Counted from the stretch's first letter, positions 35,645 through 44,759 are shown. The stretch is DNA of 64,000 nucleotides from CAVSUZ01 sp963791885 (GCA_963791885.1 CAWBUL010000005.1:992001-1056000); one strand, 5' to 3'. Translations and numbers: made by a program. The notes: a model not told the origin generated them from the letters alone.

Positions 35645-35950
35645 AACCAACCTGAGGAGCGATAGCGACTCTAACGGCGAAGCTAACACGGGCCGTGCTT
35701 CGGGCGGCTGTTTCGTTCGGGTCGCTTGGCGTGCGTAACAGTCATAGCGGTGGCGGTCGAGGCGATCGCGTGATGTTCGCGCTGCCGTTGCGCGATCACC
35801 GGGCCAGCGGACGGATCCCCTATCACCGCCGCTTCCTAATGCGCGGCCCGGTCGTGCGGACCCGATGCCGAGCGCGTCGCTCCGGACCCCTGGCACGGTG
35901 GCGCTGCCGCTGGCTGGGCGCGCGGACCTCTCGCGGCCTCCCAGCTGAAC

Positions 35951-36480
35951 ACCGTGCCCGTGCCGCTGTCGCGATGCCGGGAGCGGGCCGGTGCCCGTCC
36001 CCGTCAGCACCCTTGCGGCGTCGCCCTGGGGCTGGACAGGAGCGCCGTCCTGGCCGCGGGTGGCCAAGCCGAGCACCGTGCCCGTGCCGCTGTCGCGATG
36101 CCGGGAGCGGGCCGGTGCCCGTCCCCGTCAGCACCCCCCGCGGCGTCGCCCTGGGGCTGGACAGAGCCCGCCCCTGACGGTGCCCGGAGGAGCCTGCCCG
36201 TCCCGTCAGCACCCCCCGCGGGTCGCCCTGGGGCTGGACAGAGCGCCGTCCCCCCGCCGCGGCCCGAGCATCGCGCCGGTGCAGCCGTCGTGCGGGCAGG
36301 GACGCCCGGAGCGTGCCCGCCTACCCGTCTCGCCCCGGCCCGTGTGGCGCTGGCGCTGGACAGAGGCCGTCCCGTCACGGGCGACCGAGCCGAGCACCGT
36401 GCCGGTGCAGCCGTCGTGCGGTCCACGCTGCCGGGATCGGCCCGTCCCGTCCGCCGTCGCAGGGCCGCCACCAGGTCGCC
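35951..36480. repeat. GC-rich degenerate direct-repeat block
   Basis: A 62-bp stretch starting ACCGTGCCCGTGCCGCTGTC at 35951 recurs exactly at 36075, a period of 124 bp. The following GGGGCTGGACAG core appears three times (about 36029, 36151 and 36230), with a variant (GGCGCTGGACAG) near 36350. CCGAGCACCGTGCC/CGAGCATCGCGCC units recur at about 36070, 36265 and 36390. Long open frames exist on both strands only because stops are rare in such sequence; none looks like a protein. No CRISPR-like spacer regularity. Confidence 0.6.
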
Positions 36481-36687
36481 CTGCGCCCATTCCATGTTGC
36501 CGAAGCAACCGCCGATTGCTCGCCCGCAGTCAGTCGCCGCATGGTTTATCGTGAACATAGCGATCTGCGGAACCCGGTCCGTGTGCTGAGCCACAACCGA
36601 AACAGCGAACGTCTGCTCGGCATCCCGACGGTCCGGGATCGGCTTCAGCTACCCCTCAAGGCCCAACGGATTTCCGGGGCGGACTGA

Positions 36688-37320
36688 GGTATAGGCCAGC
36701 CAGCCCTTGTGCTCGAACACAACTACTCGTGGAAGGAAATCCTCGACAACGCGGTCAGCTCGTTTACTGAGAAGCTCTGCCTCGTCCTGTTCACACCCTT
36801 TGGCCCAGAGACGAGCGAGATAGCGCACAACCGAGCGCATGGCGTCGATGTGCCTGACCTGTCCTTCTGCCGGGCAGATATCGAGGCGAGATTCGCGGGT
36901 CTGCGGTGGGAACTGTTTGACAACATCCCCACTGACACTGGCTATGGAGTCGAGCACGTCTACTTGGTCTGGCGGCCGGGGCAATTGCCTGCGGACACGA
37001 CGGGGAATGGCTTACAGGGTCTGGTACAACGGGTCGTCAATCGTGTCGGGCGAACGGGGAGATTTGCGCGCCGGCCCGTCCCTCGACGCGCCGTCTACAC
37101 GGCCATCTTTGGCAATTACGATCGCCTGCACGATGTTCCGGAGAGCGCCCGCGGTGCCGCCGGCTCGCCAAGGACTGGGAAAATCGTAACCATAGCGCCC
37201 TCGCCTTCCTCCGCCTCGCATCAATCCGCCTCATGCTTAGAAGACTCTGTAATCCTTCGTGAAGTCTCCGGACGGACTCTAAGGACGAAGTTTATGCGAG
37301 GCGCTATGTAAGGTTCGCCC
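36688..37320 (+). pseudogene. Fused remnants of a methyltransferase-like tail and a DUF616 glycosyltransferase head
   Basis: The frame opening after TGA 36685 reads VLEHNYSWKEILDNAVSSFT, FTPFGPETSEIAHNRAHGVD and ELFDNIPTDTGYGVEHVYLV, resembling the C-terminal half of a SAM-dependent methyltransferase. Near 37090 it passes to AVYTAIFGNYDRLHDVPES, the start of the DUF616 (TOD1/MUCI70-type) domain, then degenerates. Another frame shows DEVYARRYVRFAR just before the IS at 37329. No start codon with ribosome site. These are remains of a surface-polysaccharide locus. Confidence 0.5.
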
Positions 37321-37328
37321 GCTAGCTA

Positions 37329-38191
37329 GGGCGAAGACCCAATTGGGTTATTGCCAAATCAATAGGTTGTTGATTCCCTGTGGTTGGAGTTTGCATCGAT
37401 TCGGGGCAGCATGGTCACAGGGTATTTCTGGTTGAGCGACGGGCAGTGGGAGAAGATTGACCCATTGCTGCCCGTCTACATACGCGGCAAGCGACGGGTG
37501 GATGATCGGCGCGTGATCAGCGGCATCATCCAAGTCATCATCTCCGGTTGCCGATGGTCCGACGCACCGTTGGAATATGGGCCACGCAAGACACTGTATA
37601 ATCGGTTCGTGCGCTGGGCAGTGCGCGGGATCTGGGAGCGTGTGTTCATGGAACTTGCGCGCGCCGGCGGCCCGCCGGCCGAAGCCTTGCTGGACAGCAC
37701 GCATATCAAGGTCCACCGGTCGGCCAGCGCCGGGCGGCGAAAAAGGGGGGTTCGCGTGGGATCGGGACGAGCCGCGGCGGGCGCAATACCAAAATCCATC
37801 TGATCGCTGATGCTCACGGCCGACCCAAGGTCATCGCGCTGACCGGCGGTGAGCGCCACGATAGCGTGCCGGCGCAGGCAATGTTGGCTCGACTGCCGCC
37901 CGACCTGCGCGTGATCGCCGATGCCGCTTACGACAGTGCCGAATTGCGCCGTTGCTGGCGGACCGCGGCAGCCGCGTCATCATCCCCAACCGCAAGAACC
38001 GAAAGCAGCCCTATCCGTTCGACGCCGTCACCTATAGGCGGCGCAATATCGTCGAACGCACCTTCTGCCGCCTCAAGGACTTTCGACGCCTGGCAACGCG
38101 CTACGATCGGCTCGACGAAACTTTCGTCTCCACCCTCTGCATCGCCGCCGCCCTTGCCTACTTCCTCAAGTAGTCAGATGAGTCTTCGCCC
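37329..38191 (+). mobile_element. IS5-family (IS427-type) insertion sequence
   Basis: 863 bp with inverted ends GGGCGAAGAC (37329) and GTCTTCGCCC (38182-38191), flanked on both sides by TA, as expected for TA-targeting IS427-group elements. Size is normal. Carries one two-frame transposase gene. Confidence 0.8.
37411..38173 (+). pseudogene. IS427-type transposase, two frame changes
   Basis: ATG 37411 gives MVTGYFWLSDGQWEKIDPLL, RVDDRRVISGIIQVIISGCR and LLDSTHIKVHRSAS. The frame changes at the A5G6 run (about 37740-37750), continuing as GTSRGGRNTKIHLIADAHGR and VIADAAYDSAELRR. A second change near 37945 gives LLADRGSRVIIPNRKNRKQP, then NIVERTFCRLKDFRRLATRY to the stop at 38173. The first could be programmed slippage, as reported for this IS group; the second looks like damage. 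Confidence 0.8.
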
Positions 38192-38193
38192 TA

Positions 38194-38712
38194 ACTCAAC
38201 GGTCAGGCCAGTTTTACTGGCTCGATACTGTTCGGGACATAATCGGCTTTAGCGAGGACCACAGCATCCGGCTGTTTCTCGTAATTGGCCCTTGCCATGC
38301 GGATCTACTAGACCTCTTGCAAACGTTTGGTCTGTGGCCAGCCTTCGAGAAATGGAAAATGGAACTTACTGGCCTCACCGCCAATAGGCCAAACGTCACG
38401 CTTTGAGATTTCACCGGTTATGATCAATATTCGACCGAAAGCGCTCCCTCCTCACAAGTACCCTCAGCAGGATCAAAGTGGTTTTGGGAGCCGGTTCACT
38501 TTAAAAAAGCTCTGGGCGACATGGTGCTGCAGCGCATCCTTAATGTCCGTCCTGGACGCTGGGGTACCATACTGACTCCGCAATCGATCAATGCGCATCT
38601 AGCCGACATTCGATCTGCCCAGTGTCTCTATCATAGCGGCGATCCTTCCGGTCTGTCCCGGGTACGCAAGATAGTTATGGGGCTGCCAAGACCGGATCTA
38701 GCACTTCGCTGA
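38194..38712 (+). pseudogene. C-terminal fragment of an SGNH/AlgX-like polysaccharide protein
   Basis: The frame opens directly at the IS edge: QFYWLDTVRDIIGFSEDHSI, LFLVIGPCHADLLDLL, LWPAFEKWKMELTGL. A TGA stands where a conserved Trp is expected (before DFTGYDQYSTE), then the same frame continues with KWFWEPVHFKKALGDMVLQR and LTPQSINAHLADIRSAQ to a TGA at 38710-38712. It complements the N-terminal fragment at 34972. This was presumably one gene of about 400 residues before rearrangement. Confidence 0.55.
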
Positions 38713-38781
38713 AAAAACCGTTGATGCGCTGCAGCTCTTCAATGCTGACCCGATCCACCAAATGCCGGGGCTAAACATTTA

Positions 38782-40249
38782 GTACCTACAGTTGCGAATC
38801 GGTTGAATGGTTGATTCGCTGGTCCGGCAAGTCGGGAGAACAGGCATGCCGGTTGCAGTTTGGTCGGGATCTGCCTTGGCGTGGGAAGAAGAACTGACGG
38901 GGCTGAAGGCTCGTCTGGCGCCGGTCTTCCGCCGCTCGGATGTAGCTGCGTCGGCAGGGGCGTTCATTGATGGCCTGCTGTCCGGCATTTCGCGCAAGAC
39001 AGGTTGGCAAATGGCGGAGCAGGCGGGGCTGAGCCGGCCCTATCGGATGCAATCGCTGCTTGGTCGCAGCTCATGGGATGCCGAGGCTTTGCGTGATCGC
39101 GTGCGAAGGGAAGCTGTTGCGTCGCTCGGTGATCCGTCCGCCGTGTTGGTTGTGGACGAGACCGGATTTCTCAAGAAGGGCGAACACTCGGTCGGCGTGG
39201 CGCGGCAATATTCCGGAACGGCTGGCAGGATCGAGAACTGCCAGATCGGTGTCTTTCTGGCTTATGCAAGCCGGTTCGGCCAGGCGTTGATCGACCGCAG
39301 GCTCTATCTCCCCGATGCTCTATCTCCCCGATGCCTGGGCGGGCGATCAGGAGCGCCGCCGTCGCGTGCAGGTTCCTGAAGCCGTCGCGTTCGCGACAAA
39401 GCCGCGGATCGCCTGCGAGCTGATCGCTGCTGCTCTCGATGCCGGTGTCCCCTGCGCCTGGGTGCTGGCCGATGCGCTGTATGGCTCGGACTCACGGCTG
39501 CGGCGCATGCTGGAAGAGCGCGGCCAACCCTACATGCTCGCCGTGCGCTCGAACCATGCCCTGCGCTCGAACCATGCCCTGCGCATGGTGACGGTGGACG
39601 GCTTCCTGCAGACCGATCCTGCAGAGATGGCGGATGACTTATATTACCTCCCGAAGCGTGGGCGGTGCATGCTGCCGGCGAGGGTTCGAAAGGGTTGCGC
39701 CTCTACGATTGGGCACGCATCGCGCTGCCCTGGGTGGTGGACGGCAACTTCGAACGCTGGGGGCTGATCCGGCGTAATCGGCGCGATCCGCAAGAGCGTG
39801 CCTATTACTTCGCCTTCGCTCCGAGCGGCACTGGATTGGCTGAGTTGGCCGGCGCCGCTGGTTTGCGCTGGACCATCGAGGAATGCTTCCAGCGTGCCAA
39901 GGAAGAATTGGGCCTCGATCACTGTGAAGCGCGCTCCTGGCACGGGTGGCACCGTCATATGACCCTCTGCATGGCCGCACTCGGATTCCTGGCCCGGCTT
40001 TCTGCCCAGTTGCGACGATCCACCTTCGGTAAACCGAACGAAAGGAGTCCATTCGCCACCGCCGCGCGATGATCCCCGCCACCGCTCCGCCAAGCGTGCC
40101 GGAGATCCGCTATCTCATCGCGCGCTTGCTCCTCGCGCCCATCTCCAGAACCCGCTACGTGCTCGCTTGGTCACGCTGGAGACGACGGCATCAAGCCGCC
40201 GCCGCGCAGGCTCATCGAAAGCGCCGGTGCAATGTGCAACTGTAGGTAC
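38782..40249 (+). mobile_element. IS701-family insertion sequence
   Basis: Perfect 14-bp inverted ends GTACCTACAGTTGC at 38782-38795 and 40236-40249 enclose 1468 bp with a DDE (IS701-type) transposase. The flanks share no target duplication. The left flank is polysaccharide-gene remnant, and the right flank cuts an SDR gene, so recombination or an adjacent deletion probably occurred. Confidence 0.82.
38807..40072 (+). pseudogene. IS701-family transposase with internal tandem duplications and frameshifts
   Basis: ATG 38807 leads to AEQAGLSRPYRMQSLLGRSS and VVDETGFLKKGEHSVGVARQ (first Asp). CTCTATCTCCCCGATG is tandemly duplicated at about 39302-39333; the 16-bp gain shifts the frame to RVQVPEAVAFATKPRIACEL and VLADALYGSDSRLRRML (second Asp). 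An 18-bp in-frame duplication adds an extra RSNHAL near 39545-39580. Near 39655 the frame shifts back to HAAGEGSKGLRLYDWARIAL and LRWTIEECFQRAKEELGLDH (Glu). Inactive as it stands. Confidence 0.82.
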
Positions 40250-40543
40250 CATCACGCGATCCCACTCGGCAATCGGCATGTCGAGCACGGGGCAGTTCGG
40301 AAAGACGCCGGCATTCGCAACGGCGATCGTCACCGCGCCGAGTGTCCGCTCTGCAGCCGCGAAGAAATCCCGCACCGATGTCTCGTCCCGCACATCGACG
40401 GCGCCGGCATACGCATGTCGGAGAGCGCCGGTGGCGTGCTCCACCGCCTCCGTGTTGATGTCGCCGAGGGCGACACGGGCGCCGGTAGCATCGAACGCCT
40501 GCGCGATGGCGAGGCCGATGCCGGAGCCCGCGCCCGTCACCAC
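40250..40543 (-). pseudogene. Short-chain dehydrogenase/reductase fragment, truncated by the IS
   Basis: VTGAGSGIGLAIAQAFDATG is the NAD(P) motif, with GAVDVRDETSVRDFF and TIAVANAGVFPN (NAG motif), ending at MPIAEWDRVM exactly where the IS701 end begins. The catalytic Tyr-Lys part is gone. The first residues are also missing; the start overlaps the truncated-looking C-terminus of the upstream aldo/keto reductase (stop 40537), suggesting a second deletion junction there. Confidence 0.7.
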
Positions 40544-41490
40544 GACAGTCGCCCCGCGGAAGCGATCCGGGAGGCGGCATCCTCGATTTGGCGGACATCT
40601 TCGGGCGTGAGTTCAATCGAGGCCGCGCCGAGGTTCTCCTCCAGGCGGCCCAGCTTCGTGGTACCCGGGATCGGCACGATCCACGGCTGTTTCGCCAGTA
40701 ACCAGGCGAGCGCGATCTGCGCCGCCGTCGCAGCCTTCCGGCGTCCGACATCCTCGAGCAGGGTGACAAGCGGCCGGTTGGCCTTTCGCGCCTCTGGGGC
40801 GAAGCGCGGGAGGGTGCTTCGATTATCGTTGCCCGCAAACGTCGTGGTCTCGTCGATGCTGCCGGTGAGGAAGCCGCGGCCGAGTGGGCTATAGGGAACG
40901 AAGCCGATCCCCAGCGTCTCGCAGACCGGCAGCACCTGCTCCTCGGGCCGGCGCCACCAGAGGGAGTATTCGCTCTGGACCGCTGTGACGGGCTGGACGG
41001 CGTGGGCGCGCCCAATGGTTTGGGCGCCCGCTTCGGAAAGACCGAAATGCCTGACCTTGCCCGCTGTAATCATGTCCTTGACGGCGCCGGCCACGTCTTC
41101 GATCGGCACGCCGGGATCGACCCTGTGCTGATAGAACATGTCGATGGCGTCGACCCGCAGACGCTTCAGCGACTCTTCGGCGACGTGCCGGATGCGGTCA
41201 GGCCGGCTGTTCGGCCCGCCAGAGGGGCCGAGGTCGAAGCCGAACTTCGTCGCGATGACTACGCGACCCTTGAAGGGTTCGAGCGCCTCGCCCACCAGGC
41301 TTTCGTTGGTGAAGGGGCCGTAGACTTCGGCGGTATCGAAAAATGTGACGCCGTGTTCGACCGCCTTGCGAAGGAGCGCGATCATCTCGTTGCGGTCGGG
41401 CGGCACGCCCCGGTGGTAATTCAATCCCATGCAGCCGAAGCCAATGGCCGAGACCTCCAAGCCGCTGCTGCCAAGCGTGCGCTTGCGCAT
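40537..41490 (-). CDS. Aldo/keto reductase, C-terminus possibly truncated
   Basis: A 317-residue AKR. FFDTAEVYGPFTNES gives catalytic Asp and Tyr, VVIATKFGFD the Lys, and MFYQHRVDPGVPIEDV the His. IPGTTKLGRLEENLGA binds NADPH. It ends IEDAASRIASAGRLSW; relatives usually carry about ten more residues, and the next gene fragment begins at the same point, so the tail may have been lost in a deletion. Probably still functional because the active site and cofactor site are complete. Confidence 0.85.
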   Translation of the reverse strand: MRKRTLGSSGLEVSAIGFGCMGLNYHRGVPPDRNEMIALLRKAVEHGVTFFDTAEVYGPFTNESLVGEALEPFKGRVVIATKFGFDLGPSGGPNSRPDRIRHVAEESLKRLRVDAIDMFYQHRVDPGVPIEDVAGAVKDMITAGKVRHFGLSEAGAQTIGRAHAVQPVTAVQSEYSLWWRRPEEQVLPVCETLGIGFVPYSPLGRGFLTGSIDETTTFAGNDNRSTLPRFAPEARKANRPLVTLLEDVGRRKAATAAQIALAWLLAKQPWIVPIPGTTKLGRLEENLGAASIELTPEDVRQIEDAASRIASAGRLSW

Positions 41491-41579
41491 CTTCGTTTCT
41501 CCTGGTCAAACTTGAATGTGAATGCCGCGTATCTTTTCGAATGCCATGCTGATTTCCTGCGTCGGCTCGGTCCGTCACA

Positions 41580-41810
41580 TTACGATGGGTCATAGCCGGG
41601 TTTTTTGTAGACGTTCGCCCAATTGCCGAGGATGTCTGGCTTGTAGACTTTCTCGACCCAGTCTTGCGGTTCGACGTCCTCGATACTGACCGACACGGAT
41701 TGCTCCGCGCAGTTCGCCTGGGTCATGATGGCCTGCGTAATGGCTTCTGCGATCTTTGCTTTCTGCTGCCCGGACCTGCCTGATTGAAGCTTTACGATGA
41801 CGTGCGGCAT
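41580..41810 (-). CDS. 4-oxalocrotonate tautomerase family protein
   Basis: A 76-residue protein starting Met-Pro-His: after Met removal, Pro1 is the catalytic base. VIVKLQSGRSGQQKAKIAEA, then SVSVSIEDVEPQDWVEKVY. I chose ATG 41810, since an upstream start would bury the catalytic Pro. It overlaps the DUF1127 gene by 19 bp. Its substrate is probably an enol or halo-acid intermediate, not known. Confidence 0.87.
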   Translation of the reverse strand: MPHVIVKLQSGRSGQQKAKIAEAITQAIMTQANCAEQSVSVSIEDVEPQDWVEKVYKPDILGNWANVYKKPGYDPS

Positions 41811-42094
41811 TGCTTTACCTTCGGTTCGGGATCGAGGACGCGAGCGACGTCGCATCTGGTGATGCCCATGTCGGCGAATTCCCGATCGGACATTGCCGCC
41901 AGTTCGGTCATTGCGGCGCGCCGAGCGCGCGCCGCCTGCAAGCGGGCACCAAACGCCGCAACGATGCGAGCGAACGGAGCCCGGCGCCGCCGCGGGAACT
42001 GTGGTTCGTAATCGGCGTCATTCCAGGTGGCGTGGTCGGATAGCATCTTCGGTGGCTCGAGGTTCAGGTGGCGCCTGGAGGTATAGGAAGTCAT
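41792..42094 (-). CDS. DUF1127 domain protein
   Basis: A 100-residue protein. The C-terminal half carries the small DUF1127 helix-turn motif: RAAMTELAAMSDREFADMGI then TRCDVARVL. The N-terminus is Arg-rich with a hydrophobic helix. Relatives can act in RNA or regulatory roles, e.g. in phosphate or carbon control in alphaproteobacteria. It lies within an oxidoreductase cluster without clear logic. Confidence 0.83.
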   Translation of the reverse strand: MTSYTSRRHLNLEPPKMLSDHATWNDADYEPQFPRRRRAPFARIVAAFGARLQAARARRAAMTELAAMSDREFADMGITRCDVARVLDPEPKVKQCRTSS

Positions 42095-42163
42095 GGGGTC
42101 ATGGATCCTTTGCGCGAGTGCATGAGTGACGAGGTTATGTTTCCGCCGTTCGGCTTCCGGCCT

Positions 42164-42910
42164 TCAATATTCCTGGCGCGTTGGCCGATACAGGATTTCG
42201 TTGATGTCCACGTCCTCCGGCTGGCTGATCGCAAAGGCCACGGCGCGCCCGAAGGAGTTGGCCGGGATCGCTACCTGCCCATAGAACGTGCTGACCCTGG
42301 CTGCGGCGTCGGGGTCCGTCACGCTGTTCGGCAGCTCTGTCGCCACCGCGCCCGGCGAGATCACCGTCGTACGGATGTTGTATTGCTTGGTTTCCTGACG
42401 CAGTCCCTCGGATAGCGCGCGGACGGCGAATTTGGTCGCCGCATAGACAGCCGCGCCGGGCCCGACCTTGTGGCCGGCCACCGACGAGACATTGATGACG
42501 TGCCCGGATTTTTGCCGCATCATATGAGGCAGCGCCGCGGCGATGCCGTACAGCGTTCCCTTCAGGTTGACATCGATCGTCTGGTCCCATTCCTCGACCC
42601 GCAGACGCTCGAGCAGCGATTGCGGCATCAAACCGGCATTGTTGATCATCACGTCGATGCGTCTGTAGGTTCGCACGGCCGCATCGACGAGCGCGCGCAC
42701 CTGTTCGCGGTGGGTGACATCCGTGGTCACCGCAAGGGCCTTGCCGCCCCTGCCCGTCAACTCGTTTGCCAGCGACTGAAGCCGGTCGGCGCGCCGCGCC
42801 CCCAGCGCGACGCTCGCGCCCTGCGCCGAGAGAAGCCGGGCAGCCGCCTCGCCCAGCCCGCTGCTCGCACCCGTGATGACGATGACCTTGCCTTCGATGT
42901 TGTTGCTCAT
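42164..42910 (-). CDS. Short-chain dehydrogenase/reductase
   Basis: A 248-residue classical SDR. MSNNIEGKVIVITGASSGLG holds TGxxxGxG; DVMINNAGLMPQ the NNAG; HVINVSSVAGHKVGPGAAVY then AATK the catalytic Ser-Tyr-Lys. I chose ATG 42910; the longer frame overlaps the cupin gene. The end, NEILYRPTRQEY, is typical of the NADP-dependent clade. The substrate is unknown. Confidence 0.9.
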   Translation of the reverse strand: MSNNIEGKVIVITGASSGLGEAAARLLSAQGASVALGARRADRLQSLANELTGRGGKALAVTTDVTHREQVRALVDAAVRTYRRIDVMINNAGLMPQSLLERLRVEEWDQTIDVNLKGTLYGIAAALPHMMRQKSGHVINVSSVAGHKVGPGAAVYAATKFAVRALSEGLRQETKQYNIRTTVISPGAVATELPNSVTDPDAAARVSTFYGQVAIPANSFGRAVAFAISQPEDVDINEILYRPTRQEY

Positions 42911-42927
42911 GGTTTCACATGCCTCCA

Positions 42928-43323
42928 TCAGGCCCGGTATTGCGCGTCGCTGACCTGTTCCATCCAATCGACGACCTTGCCATCCAGCGCTTCCTGAAGG
43001 GCGATATGCGTCATGCCCGTGGTTGCCGTCGCCCCGTGCCAATGCTTCTCGCCTGGCGAGAACCAGACCACGTCGCCCGGCCGGATGACCTCGACCGGTC
43101 CGCCCTCGCGTTGCACCCAGCCGCAGCCGGCCGTGACGATCAACGTCTGACCCAGCGGATGCGTGTGCCAGGCGGTCCGTGCGCCAGGCTCGAACGTGAC
43201 GCTGGCGCCGCGAACACGCGCCGGATCGGGCGCTTGGAACAGCGGGTCGATGCGCACCGAACCGGTGAAATACTCGGCCGGTCCCTTGCCTGATGGCAGC
43301 GAGCCGCTTTGCTTGATTTCCAT
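42928..43323 (-). CDS. Cupin domain protein (carboxymuconolactone/quercetinase-like barrel)
   Basis: A 131-residue single cupin. ASVTFEPGARTAWHTHPLGQ and GEKHWHGATATTGMTHIAL supply the His/Glu/His metal ligands of cupin motifs 1 and 2. ATG 43323 with AGGAG at 8 bp is preferred over the GTG at 43329. It lies 17 bp before the SDR. Often found beside SDR/AKR genes in LysR-controlled stress clusters. Confidence 0.9.
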   Translation of the reverse strand: MEIKQSGSLPSGKGPAEYFTGSVRIDPLFQAPDPARVRGASVTFEPGARTAWHTHPLGQTLIVTAGCGWVQREGGPVEVIRPGDVVWFSPGEKHWHGATATTGMTHIALQEALDGKVVDWMEQVSDAQYRA

Positions 43324-43368
43324 TGTCACTGCTCCTTTTGTTGGGACAATCGGTGTGGCGGCATCGTG

Positions 43369-43729
43369 TCAGCGCGGTTCAAGCCGCAGCGTTGTCGGAA
43401 GGATTTCGTCGCGCACCATTTCCTGCGCATGACTGCTGTGCCGGTATTTGCGCAGGATTTCGCTGCTGGTCCGCGCGATAGAACTCCGCGTCGCTCGCCG
43501 GAACCGCTTGCACCGGCAACCGGCGTCCGGCGAACTCCAGCGCCGCGGGTCCACCGGCCGCGAGATCCTTGTACCAACGCCCCCTGGCGCCGAGCCACGA
43601 ACGCACGAAGACCTTGTCGTCGGAGACCACCACCCAAATTACGACCGCGCTCTTGGGATGCTTCTCCGTCCGGATCACGGGTTCCTGCACGTCGCGCAGT
43701 GCGCGCAGGGTGTCAGCATCGAACGTCAT
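43369..43729 (-). pseudogene. DUF2255 family protein, one apparent extra base
   Basis: MTFDADTLRALRDVQEPVIR, VVIWVVVSDDKVFVRSWLGA and RGRWYKDLAAGGPAALEF are DUF2255 blocks (a nitroreductase-like split-barrel fold). Near 43473-43478 one base must be skipped, giving ARTSSEILRKYRHSSHAQEM and LPTTLRLEPR to the stop at 43369. The restored length is 119 residues, normal. It is the first gene of the minus-strand oxidoreductase cluster. Confidence 0.75.
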
Positions 43730-43824
43730 CGTGGCCTCCGGTGGGTTCCGGACGATAAATTAGCGCTCAGCCGTTATGCCATTAGATGCCAAGATGCGCA
43801 TAGGCTTATGACTTAGGATCATGA

Positions 43825-44718
43825 ATGTCGCGTGAGAACCTGAACGATCTCGTCGCCTTCCTGGCTGTCGCGAAGGAGCGCCGTTTCACCAAGGCAGCAG
43901 CGCAGCTTGGCGTGTCGCAATCGGCCCTGAGCCACACCATCCGCAGGCTTGAGGAGCGGCTTGGCCTACGGCTGCTGACGCGCACCACCCGCAGCGTCGC
44001 CCCGACCGAAGCCGGCCAGCGCCTGCTCCGGGCGGCCGAACCGCGGCTGGATGAGATCGACGCCGAGCTGGCTGCGCTGAGTGCGCTGCGCGACAAGCCC
44101 TCTGGCACCATCCGCATCACAGCGCACGACCACGCCGTACGGGCAGTCCTCTGGCCGGCCCTAGCGAAGCTGCTACCGGACTACCCGGACATCAAGGTGG
44201 AGATCGTCATCGACTACGGCCTGACGGACATTGTTGCCGAGCGCTACGACGCCGGCGTTCGTTCTGGCGAGATGGTCGCGAAGGACATGATCGCCGTGCG
44301 CATTGGGCCGGACATGCGCTCGGCGGTCGTCGCCGCACCGTCCTACTTCGCCAGGCGGCCGAGACCGAAGAGGCCGCAGGAGCTGACCACCCATACCTGC
44401 ATCAACCTTCGCCTTCCGACCCACGGAGGCCTCTACGCGTGGGAGTTCGAGAAAGGTGGACGCGAACTGCGGGTGAGGGTCGAGGGGCAGCTCGTGTTCA
44501 ACGCAACCGCGCCGATGCTCGATGCCGCCTTGGCGGGGTTCGGCTTGGCCTATGTGCCGGAGGACAGCGTGCAGGCGCATCTGGCGAACGAGCGGCTGGT
44601 GCGGGTGCTTGCCGATTGGTGTCCTGCCTATCCGGGCTACCACCTGTATTACCCGAGCCGCCGCCAACCCACCCCGGCTTTCGCACTGCTTGTGAATGCG
44701 CTGCGGTACAAAGGTTGA
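43825..44718 (+). CDS. LysR-family transcriptional regulator
   Basis: A 297-residue regulator. The N-terminal helix-turn-helix FTKAAAQLGVSQSALSHTIR is followed by the effector-binding domain (GTIRITAHDHAVRAVLWPAL and later LDAALAGFGLAYVPEDSV), similar to the YafC/PA1309-like group. It is divergent from the DUF2255-cupin-SDR cluster, 95 bp apart, so it likely regulates those genes. Confidence 0.92.
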   Translation: MSRENLNDLVAFLAVAKERRFTKAAAQLGVSQSALSHTIRRLEERLGLRLLTRTTRSVAPTEAGQRLLRAAEPRLDEIDAELAALSALRDKPSGTIRITAHDHAVRAVLWPALAKLLPDYPDIKVEIVIDYGLTDIVAERYDAGVRSGEMVAKDMIAVRIGPDMRSAVVAAPSYFARRPRPKRPQELTTHTCINLRLPTHGGLYAWEFEKGGRELRVRVEGQLVFNATAPMLDAALAGFGLAYVPEDSVQAHLANERLVRVLADWCPAYPGYHLYYPSRRQPTPAFALLVNALRYKG

Positions 44719-44759
44719 GGGGACGGCTTGCCGCCGCTCGCGTGCCGTCAGCTCCGATG

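Noticed and set aside
35951..36480. Possible CRISPR array
   Set aside because: The units are long, GC-rich and irregular, with no constant-length spacers, and no cas genes are nearby.
35062..38407. Stop-codon recoding (TAG and TGA inside the SGNH-like fragments, TAG in the TPR gene)
   Set aside because: TGA and TAG end many clear genes here, and the affected genes carry other lesions too, so nonsense mutations are simpler.
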